A stretch of 9,712 nt of DNA from an uncultured Spirochaetaceae bacterium. Lineage in GTDB: Bacteria > Spirochaetota > Spirochaetia > Sphaerochaetales > Sphaerochaetaceae. Below the pieces are notes generated by a model, which made no database searches, was not told the DNA's origin, and saw only the letters and a program-made list of their open reading frames with translations. Positions 1 through 4,363 of the stretch are shown piece after piece. How positions within the stretch are numbered: the first letter of the stretch is position 1; each line of letters opens with the position of its first letter. A program made the translations under genes and the position numbers. The stretch spans positions 1-9,712 of the forward strand of contig CAMKAB010000020.1 of assembly GCA_946410375.1 (NCBI GenBank), in the 5' to 3' direction.

Positions 1-523
1 CGAGAGTCTTAAATGCATCGCTGTCAAAGATAGCCTTATTGTCGGAAGCGAACTTTACGAGAACGCCGATTGCGCCGTTTGCATGGCTGTATCCGGTTAC
101 GTTTTCGTCATCTGCAATGCTCATTGCAGCCATTCTCTTGATGTTCATGTTTTCGTGAATTGTGGCAATGAGGCCGTTAACGAGGTCTTTCATATCATCT
201 GTCGGTTCCGTGTAGCCTTTCTCAATGGCAAGCTTGCAAAGCTTTTTTCCGAGTTCTGCGAATTCGGCGTTTTTACCGACAAAGTCTGTTTCGCAGGTTA
301 CGTTTACGATAACCGCTTTTTTATCTGAAATCTCAAAGGTTACTCTTCCTTCGTCTGTTGCTCTGTCCGCTCTCTTTTCAACTGCCGCAAGTCCGACTTC
401 TTTGAGGTACTTTACTGCAGCAGCATAATCTCCGTTACTCTCTTTTAGGGCTTTCTTACAATCCATCATACCTGCATGAGTTTCTTCACGGAGCTTTTTT
501 ACCATTTCTATTGTAATTTCCAT
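1..523 (-). CDS. tsf: Translation elongation factor Ts (N-terminal part, cut by window edge)
   Basis: EF-Ts is the cytoplasmic nucleotide-exchange factor that releases GDP from EF-Tu. I translated the minus strand from an ATG at 523, giving 174 codons open to the window edge. The N-terminal EF-Tu-binding region is clear: VKKLREETHAGMMDCKKAL at residues 8-26, followed by a GLAAVEKRADRATDEGRV stretch at residues 44-61. The core motif TDFV, whose Asp and Phe disrupt the Mg site of EF-Tu in the family, lies at residues 79-82. A Shine-Dalgarno AAGGAG sits at 530-535, six bases before the ATG. The gene follows rpsB in the usual rpsB-tsf order, with a 233-bp spacer. One oddity is His16 where the family normally has Gly in the TGAGMMDCKKAL motif. 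The identification is secure; the C-terminal half is outside the window. Confidence 0.97.
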   Translation of the reverse strand, partial: MEITIEMVKKLREETHAGMMDCKKALKESNGDYAAAVKYLKEVGLAAVEKRADRATDEGRVTFEISDKKAVIVNVTCETDFVGKNAEFAELGKKLCKLAIEKGYTEPTDDMKDLVNGLIATIHENMNIKRMAAMSIADDENVTGYSHANGAIGVLVKFASDNKAIFDSDAFKTL

Positions 524-536
524 AGTATTCTCCTTG

Positions 537-558
537 GGGACAAATCGAATAAGGTCCC
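537..558 (-). promoter_or_regulatory. Small hairpin just upstream of the tsf ribosome-binding site
   Basis: In the transcript, GGGAC (558-554) can pair with GTCCC (541-537) across a 12-base loop. The 3' arm ends one base before the AAGGAG of tsf (535-530). A five-pair stem this close to the Shine-Dalgarno could influence ribosome access, but it is short and may be accidental. Confidence 0.3.
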
Positions 559-651
559 GCTTTATGTTGTGCTTTCGTGTTTGTTTTTTATGTTTTGGTT
601 TTGTAAAACAAATGTTCTGTCGCTTTTGCTTTGATAAACGCATCTGATTTG

Positions 652-693
652 TGCTTGTTCAGGGATGTTTCCTGTTTGTTCAGGAATCTTTCC
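652..693 (-). repeat. 21-bp tandem duplication in the rpsB-tsf spacer
   Basis: Two head-to-tail 21-bp copies (673-693 and 652-672) match at 18 of 21 positions. In the transcript sense each copy begins GGAAA and contains CCTGAACAA. They lie in the untranslated spacer between rpsB and tsf. The period is seven codons, and in one minus-strand frame the copies read GKIPEQT and GNIPEQA. No supported gene covers them. Confidence 0.8.
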
Positions 694-709
694 AAGTACC
701 GAACAAATA

Positions 710-738
710 ACTGTATTGAATTGCGTTAATCCCGGCAA
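710..738 (-). promoter_or_regulatory. Weak candidate promoter for tsf
   Basis: On the minus strand TTGCCG (738-733), a 17-base spacer and TACAGT (715-710) match the sigma70 pattern at 4 of 6 positions in each box. Transcription would start near 703 and give tsf a leader of about 180 bases. The long spacer after rpsB makes a separate tsf promoter plausible, but read-through from rpsB is at least as likely. Confidence 0.3.
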
Positions 739-756
739 AGCGTCCGGCAAAAATGA

Positions 757-1614
757 TTACTCGGCATCCTCGGCTTCGTTTTTAGAATCTTCCGCACCGT
801 TCTCAGTCTCGGATTCCTCTTCCGTCTCGGATTCTTCTTCCGCCTCAGCGTCTTTGTCGGAAACAAATTGTTCAGCTAAAACTTCCTCTTCAGTCTTATC
901 ATCCGGGAGGCTTTCAATAATCTGTAAGCCGATTTCGTTATCCGCATCAATTACTGCGTTTGCAATGATTTCCACAAAAAGACTAATAGCCCTGATTGCA
1001 TCATCGTTGCCCGGAATAGGATAGGTGATGTCTGTAGGATCGCAGTTAGTGTCTACAACTGCAACAACCGGAATGCCGAGTCTCTTTGCTTCCGCAATAG
1101 CGAGATCTTCTTTTCTGGTGTCGATAATAAAGATAATGCCGGGAAGTTCCTTCATATCCTTAATGCCGCCGAGGTTCTTTTCAAGCTTGATTTTTTCTTT
1201 TGTATACTGGGCGACTTCTTTTTTCGTGAGACTGTCGAAAGTGCCGTCTACGGACATTTTCTCTATTTTCTTAAGCTTTGCGATTGACTTTTTGATTGTT
1301 GTGAAGTTTGTGAGCATACCGCCGAGCCAGCGATTATTGACATACGGCATTCCGCATCTTTCAGCTTCGGACTGGATTGACTGCTGAGCCTGTTTCTTCG
1401 TGCCGACAAATAAAACGGTTTTGTTAGCTTTTACCTGCTCGCGAACAGCTTCATAAGCTTCAACAATGCAAGCGGTTGTTTTTGATAAATCAATGATATG
1501 GATACCGTTTCTTTCAGAGAAGATGTACGGCGCCATCTTAGGGTTCCAACGCTTGGTCTGATGACCAAAGTGCACTCCTGCTTCAAGCAGGCTTTTCATG
1601 GTTACTACTGCCAT
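757..1614 (-). CDS. rpsB: 30S ribosomal protein S2
   Basis: S2 is a late-assembling small-subunit protein needed for binding S1 and for translation initiation. The 285-residue product begins [19 protein letters not shown]. It carries the S2 signatures in order: [54 protein letters not shown] and the C-terminal [11 protein letters not shown]. The ATG at 1614 has AGGAG at 1627-1623, eight bases upstream, in a TCAGGAGT context. The body matches the family, but residues from about 240 onward form an acidic tail, making it longer than the roughly 240-residue E. coli protein. A strong promoter at 1838-1810 and a leader of about 190 bases with several stems precede it. In several bacteria S2 represses its own rpsB-tsf mRNA; the leader here is consistent with that but does not prove it. 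The identification is secure. Confidence 0.98.
   Translation of the reverse strand: MAVVTMKSLLEAGVHFGHQTKRWNPKMAPYIFSERNGIHIIDLSKTTACIVEAYEAVREQVKANKTVLFVGTKKQAQQSIQSEAERCGMPYVNNRWLGGMLTNFTTIKKSIAKLKKIEKMSVDGTFDSLTKKEVAQYTKEKIKLEKNLGGIKDMKELPGIIFIIDTRKEDLAIAEAKRLGIPVVAVVDTNCDPTDITYPIPGNDDAIRAISLFVEIIANAVIDADNEIGLQIIESLPDDKTEEEVLAEQFVSDKDAEAEEESETEEESETENGAEDSKNEAEDAE
805..840 (-). repeat. 18-bp tandem repeat coding for the acidic tail of S2
   Basis: Two adjacent 18-bp units (823-840 and 805-822) inside rpsB differ at two positions. They encode EEESET and EEESET, one after the other. The repeat preserves the frame, so gain or loss of a unit would change only the length of the acidic C-terminal tail of S2. 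Confidence 0.75.
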
Positions 1615-1803
1615 TTTTATGACTCCTGACTTCAGATAGGGAACTTTTAGTTTTTAAGCCCTATCCCCATTACTGTTTCTCTTTGCGCTGTTCTGAAAAT
1701 TCACTACATTGCATGTTGCAACATAGCTGTTTTACACACACAGCCAAAGGAGATTTACGCAGGTGTAATCGGTTTACACCAGGGGCGACGCCCCGAACGC
1801 ATA
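1615..1803 (-). promoter_or_regulatory. Hairpin-rich leader of rpsB (candidate S2 autoregulatory element)
   Basis: Transcription from the promoter at 1838-1810 should start near 1803, leaving about 190 untranslated bases. In transcript order I see five possible elements. First is a GC hairpin GGGGC-GUC-GCCCC (1794-1782). Second is a seven-pair stem GGUGUAA/UUACACC with a five-base loop (1780-1762). Third is GCUGU/ACAGC (1744-1726). Fourth is a perfect 12-base palindrome AUGUUGCAACAU (1724-1713). Fifth is a seven-pair stem GAUAGGG/CCCUAUC (1665-1659 with 1641-1635). In the last, an inner AACU/AGUU helix closes an AAA loop and leaves a six-base one-sided bulge. This hairpin ends seven bases before the Shine-Dalgarno (1627-1623). 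The pairings are visible in the sequence; control by S2 is inference from other bacteria. Confidence 0.6.
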
Positions 1804-1809
1804 CCTCGG

Positions 1810-1838
1810 ATTATTGCAGAATACGCCTTTTTTTTCAA
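1810..1838 (-). promoter_or_regulatory. Strong sigma70-type promoter for rpsB
   Basis: Minus-strand TTGAAA (1838-1833), a 17-base spacer beginning with an A-tract, and AATAAT (1815-1810) match the sigma70 consensus at 5 of 6 positions in each box. TG lies one base before the -10 box, an extended -10. The expected start is near 1803. This is the best-matching promoter in the minus-strand half of the window and suits a highly expressed ribosomal gene. Confidence 0.75.
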
Positions 1839-1911
1839 GAGGGAGGCGGGATGAGATTTTCCTGTCTTTTATCTCGTATTTGTAGTTTTGTTGTAACGGA
1901 TTTGATTTTAT

Positions 1912-2010
1912 CGTGAACGGTGAAAGCGTGAACAATGAGAGCGGGAACGGTGAGAGCGCGAACGTGAAAGCGTGAACGGTGAAAGCGTGAACAATGAAAG
2001 CGGGAACAGG
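1912..2010. repeat. 15-bp intergenic tandem repeat (about 6.6 copies)
   Basis: The units on the plus strand start at 1912, 1927, 1942, 1957, 1971, 1986 and 2001 and follow the pattern cgKgaacRRtgaRag. Unit 4 lacks one base and the last unit is partial. Units 1-2-3 and 5-6-7 share the same variant order (cgtgaacggt, cgtgaacaat, cgggaac), a higher-order repeat with a 59-bp period. The array lies between the 3' end of smpB and the rpsB promoter, with its near edge 74 bp upstream of the -35 box. The last partial unit forms one arm of the smpB hairpin. The plus frame would read pentapeptides such as VNGES, but it has no start signal and breaks at unit 4, so I treat it as non-coding. Confidence 0.9.
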
Positions 2011-2032
2011 CTTTTTTTTCCTGTTTTCCCGC
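2000..2032 (-). terminator. Terminator-like hairpin after smpB
   Basis: In the smpB transcript the arm at 2032-2020 pairs with the arm at 2010-2000 over 11 pairs (GCGGGAA plus CAGG) with a two-base bulge. The loop holds eight A residues. It begins 16 bases after the smpB stop. The following bases read TTTCATTGTT, a poor U-tract, so termination efficiency is uncertain. An alternative six-pair stem, ACAGGC (2036-2031) with GCCTGT (2011-2006), competes with the main one. Confidence 0.5.
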
Positions 2033-2048
2033 CTGTCATAATAGCGTT

Positions 2049-2516
2049 TTACCTAAAACGGTATTCTTTCGCTTCTCTACGAGCCTGCAAGTCCAGATCC
2101 TTTGCCTTGATAGCGTTCTTTTTGTCGTGAACATTCTTTCCCCGGGCAAGAGAGACCTGTATTTTAACGAGATTTCCTTTCAGGTATACCTTTGTGGGTA
2201 CGATTGTAAGCCCTTTTTCTTCAACCTTGCGACGAAGACGCTTTATTTCCGCCTTGTGAACGAGAATTCTGCGCGGGCGGTCCGGATCGTGATTGAAAAT
2301 TGAGCCTTTGTCATACTGCTGGATGGTAAAACCCGTGAGGATAAGCTCGCCTTTCTCAATTTTCACATAAGAATCGGTGAATGAGAACTTACCCTGCCTG
2401 ATGGATTTCACCTCGGTCCCTTCAAGACTTATTCCCGCTTCCAAATCTTCGAGAATTTCATAATTGAAGTAGGCTTTCTTATTTGTCTGCAAAACTTTGA
2501 TTGCGTTTTTTTCCAT
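2049..2516 (-). CDS. smpB: SsrA-binding protein SmpB (trans-translation)
   Basis: SmpB binds tmRNA and carries it into stalled ribosomes, where its C-terminal tail occupies the empty mRNA channel. The 155-residue product fits the family length of about 150-160. It shows NKKAYFNYEILEDLEAGISL near the N-terminus, the GTEVKSIRQGK strand, the HDPDRPRRIL segment, the GLTIVPTKVYLK motif and the late RGKNVHDKKNAIK basic block. The C-terminus (ARREAKEYRFR) is basic, as expected of the tail. I chose the ATG at 2516, giving MEKNAIKVLQ. An ATG at 2576 would add 20 unrelated residues overlapping the upstream gene. A modest GGAAG at 2528-2524 lies seven bases before the start. The SUMF-domain gene ends only four bases upstream, so the two are probably co-transcribed. 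I saw no tmRNA gene in the window. Confidence 0.97.
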   Translation of the reverse strand: MEKNAIKVLQTNKKAYFNYEILEDLEAGISLEGTEVKSIRQGKFSFTDSYVKIEKGELILTGFTIQQYDKGSIFNHDPDRPRRILVHKAEIKRLRRKVEEKGLTIVPTKVYLKGNLVKIQVSLARGKNVHDKKNAIKAKDLDLQARREAKEYRFR

Positions 2517-2520
2517 GATT

Positions 2521-3858
2521 TTACTTCCATGCGATTCTGAATCCGTATGTATCTGTGCAGAGCGAAGGGGAAACAATGCCTATTGTGTAGCTGCTGATGT
2601 TGTCAGGATTGCTCAGGTATGATCCTCCTTTGACAATAGGACTCACGACAAAGTCATTAGCGTTTAAGAAAGCCTGAATGTTGTCGCCAAAGATGTTGTC
2701 ATTCGGTACGTAGTAAGTGGATGTGAACTCCCAGACACCTCCGAACATTCCCACCGGTCCCGCTTGAGACGAAGTGATGGGAGTGCTTGTTTTAAGGAAA
2801 GAGTGATTGGCGTTTGATGAGGCGCATGTCCATTCTATTTCCGATGGGAGGTAGACAGTGCGGCCTGTTTTCCCGGTGAGCCACTTGCAGAACGCTTTTG
2901 CCGCAAAATAGCTGATGTTTGTAATCGCTTTGTACGAAAGCTTTTCCGTTGTGAGCGTTATTCCTGAGAGGTACTGGTCGTCAACTAATCCTTTTGAAAT
3001 GAGGTCCTCTTTGTTTTCAGGCGCCCATTCAGGGTTATCCTTTACGAAAAATGCGTACATTGTTTCATTTACTGGCATTTCGGATAGTGAAAATTCATTT
3101 TCTCCTGTTCCGTAAATGTAACCCAAAACGGTGAATCCGTCCGCTTCCAAATGACTCGCTCCTTTCAGAGAATCATACACCGCAGGACTGCTTGTTCTGA
3201 ATGATTCATTCTTTACGGCATCTTCAAGAGCTGAAAAATCGTAGTCAATATTGAGTACGGCGTACGCCGCTTGTGCGTCCCGGAGCATTTCCTCCGTTGT
3301 TATGAATTCAAGCGCGTAATGGAGGTGATCCATGGAATATCCCGTGTCCTTAACAGTATTTACGTAGTTTGTAAAGAGAGGGGGATATTTGTAAACATTA
3401 TCGTAATTTCTCACCGCGGAGTAAGCCGCCACGTCAAGAAAGAATTCTCTTGTTAGCGCCAGGAATGCCTCTGAGTCTTTGATTTCGGCATTTCTGTTAA
3501 TCGTCATCTTCCTCGGGAAAAGCCAGTTGAAAAAGATCGGATGAGGAACCGAGATTGAAAACTCGTCAACCTGAACCTCCGCTATCCGATAATTCACCGT
3601 ATGGTTTCCGCTTGCGACTTTTACTGTTCCGGGAGTGGCGCATACGTAGTTGCCGTCTACGTAAACGGCGGATGTTTTTCCTGAATTTTCAAATGTGACG
3701 CGAACCGAACCGTGCAGCATGTCGGGAAGAATTCCGACTGCGAAAATTACGGCGATAATGATAAAACAATAGAGAATAGTAAGCCAAAGACCCGGCTTCA
3801 TACCTAAAAACGGTTTTACTTTTACAGGTTCCACCTGCGGGATTTCTTTCTTTTCCAT
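2521..3858 (-). CDS. Membrane-anchored SUMF/FGE-domain protein, probably non-catalytic
   Basis: The 445-residue product has a lysine-rich cytoplasmic N-terminus, one membrane helix at about residues 25-47 (WLTILYCFIIIAVIFAVGIL) and a predicted extracytoplasmic remainder. Residues 51-95 resemble a PEGA-type beta domain (VRVTFEN, VYVDGNYVCATPG, VASGNHTVNYR). After a middle region I do not recognise, residues about 255-445 form a formylglycine-generating-enzyme/SUMF fold: ISYFAAKAFCKWLTGKTG, VYLPSEIEWTCAS, GMFGGVWEFTS, VKGGSYL and a final YGFRIAWK. The cysteine pair that binds copper and does catalysis in FGE follows the GGSY motif. Here those positions are Ser416 and Ile421, so sulfatase activation is unlikely and a structural or binding role is more plausible. 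The exact function is unknown. No Shine-Dalgarno precedes the ATG at 3858. The gene is followed four bases later by smpB. Confidence 0.85.
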   Translation of the reverse strand: MEKKEIPQVEPVKVKPFLGMKPGLWLTILYCFIIIAVIFAVGILPDMLHGSVRVTFENSGKTSAVYVDGNYVCATPGTVKVASGNHTVNYRIAEVQVDEFSISVPHPIFFNWLFPRKMTINRNAEIKDSEAFLALTREFFLDVAAYSAVRNYDNVYKYPPLFTNYVNTVKDTGYSMDHLHYALEFITTEEMLRDAQAAYAVLNIDYDFSALEDAVKNESFRTSSPAVYDSLKGASHLEADGFTVLGYIYGTGENEFSLSEMPVNETMYAFFVKDNPEWAPENKEDLISKGLVDDQYLSGITLTTEKLSYKAITNISYFAAKAFCKWLTGKTGRTVYLPSEIEWTCASSNANHSFLKTSTPITSSQAGPVGMFGGVWEFTSTYYVPNDNIFGDNIQAFLNANDFVVSPIVKGGSYLSNPDNISSYTIGIVSPSLCTDTYGFRIAWK

Positions 3859-3864
3859 ATTTTT

Positions 3865-3893
3865 AAGGTAGTAATACTGTAAAATTTTGTCAA
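3865..3893 (-). promoter_or_regulatory. Promoter of the SUMF-domain gene, suggesting a leaderless mRNA
   Basis: Minus-strand TTGACA (3893-3888) is a perfect -35 box. With a 17-base spacer it is followed by TACCTT (3870-3865, 3 of 6). An overlapping TATTAC at 3876-3871 pairs with TTGAAT over 16 bases. From the first pair, transcription would start at or within a base or two of the A of the ATG at 3858; from the second, about six bases earlier. Neither leaves room for a Shine-Dalgarno, and none is present. Confidence 0.55.
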
Positions 3894-3975
3894 TTCAAAT
3901 GAAATATCTTTATAAAAAAATCAAAGTATGTTAATTTTTTAGTATGATTGTGTCGGTTGTGTGTTTTTAAGATAA

Positions 3976-3991
3976 GAAAACACGTGTTTTC
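3976..3991. promoter_or_regulatory. 16-bp perfect palindrome, candidate operator
   Basis: GAAAACACGTGTTTTC is fully self-complementary. It ends two bases before a plus-strand TTGACA (3994-3999) and lies 83 bp upstream of the minus-strand -35 box of the SUMF-domain gene. Its place in a divergent promoter region fits a dimeric regulator's binding site. No regulator gene is adjacent. Ten bases of it, AAAACACGTG, recur at 8969-8978. Confidence 0.5.
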
Positions 3992-3993
3992 AA

Positions 3994-4021
3994 TTGACAC
4001 GAAAGGGCTTTTTGATAAATT
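3994..4021 (+). promoter_or_regulatory. Candidate plus-strand promoter upstream of the lipoprotein gene
   Basis: A perfect TTGACA (3994-3999) is followed after 16 bases by TAAATT (4016-4021, 4 of 6) in an A+T-rich stretch. Transcription would start near 4028, about 335 bases before the lipoprotein start. The remainder of 4028-4363 holds one unsupported 46-codon ORF and a hairpin; I see no known riboswitch there. Confidence 0.4.
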
Positions 4022-4134
4022 ATTATTAGAATTTGAAGGGTGAGCATTCGGGTACCGGTTATTGGAGGCCTTTTTTAAAGCCGGTTTTCGGATTGCTGAT
4101 ACTCTGAGATTTTTTTTGGAAAATTAATGCGGGG

Positions 4135-4275
4135 ATGATTGAAGAACAAGAAGCGGAGCTGTTGCGTTTTTCATTTTGCAAATTCGTGAATTGGGCATTT
4201 TTGCTCTTTTTTGAGAGCGTAATGCGGAATTGCACGGAATTGTTCGGGTTTATGAAGCTTTGTTCGAAGACCTGA
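4135..4275 (+). CDS. Possible 46-residue small protein (doubtful)
   Basis: An ATG at 4135 opens 46 codons beginning MIEEQEAELLRFSF and ending MKLCSKT before a TGA. The middle (residues about 12-26) is rich in Phe, Leu and Trp and could form a short hydrophobic helix after an acidic start. GGGG directly abuts the ATG and is not a well-placed Shine-Dalgarno. It lies downstream of the candidate promoter at 3994-4021 and upstream of the lipoprotein gene. I recognise no family. It could equally be chance within a long leader. Confidence 0.2.
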   Translation: MIEEQEAELLRFSFCKFVNWAFLLFFESVMRNCTELFGFMKLCSKT

Positions 4276-4324
4276 AATGTGTCAGTTCACTCTTTTGTGA
4301 TTCTGAAACGCCTTTCGGTTTGAA

Positions 4325-4342
4325 AAGCGATGTTTATCGCTT
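4325..4342 (+). promoter_or_regulatory. Hairpin just upstream of the lipoprotein ribosome-binding site
   Basis: AAGCGAT (4325-4331) and ATCGCTT (4336-4342) form a perfect seven-pair stem with a GTTT loop. It ends nine bases before the GGAGGAG of the lipoprotein gene. In a transcript it could protect the 5' end or affect ribosome loading; it is too weak in U-tract to be a convincing terminator. Confidence 0.45.
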
Positions 4343-4363
4343 GATTATTTTGGAGGAGATTTT

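Noticed and set aside
1683..1916. 77-codon plus-strand ORF opposite the rpsB leader
   Set aside because: It is antisense to the rpsB promoter and structured leader, has no Shine-Dalgarno, and its product resembles no known family.
1912..2010. 15-bp array as a pentapeptide-coding repeat (VNGES-like) or as a CRISPR
   Set aside because: The coding frame breaks at the one-base deletion in unit 4 and lacks a start. There are no spacers between units, so it is not a CRISPR.
1615..2048. tmRNA (ssrA) gene next to smpB
   Set aside because: Neither this spacer nor the other intergenic regions shows the tRNA-like ends or a tag-peptide frame expected of tmRNA.
2517..2576. Upstream ATG that would extend SmpB by 20 residues
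   Set aside because: The extra residues overlap the end of the SUMF-domain gene and do not resemble SmpB, while the ATG at 2516 gives the normal family N-terminus with GGAAG before it.
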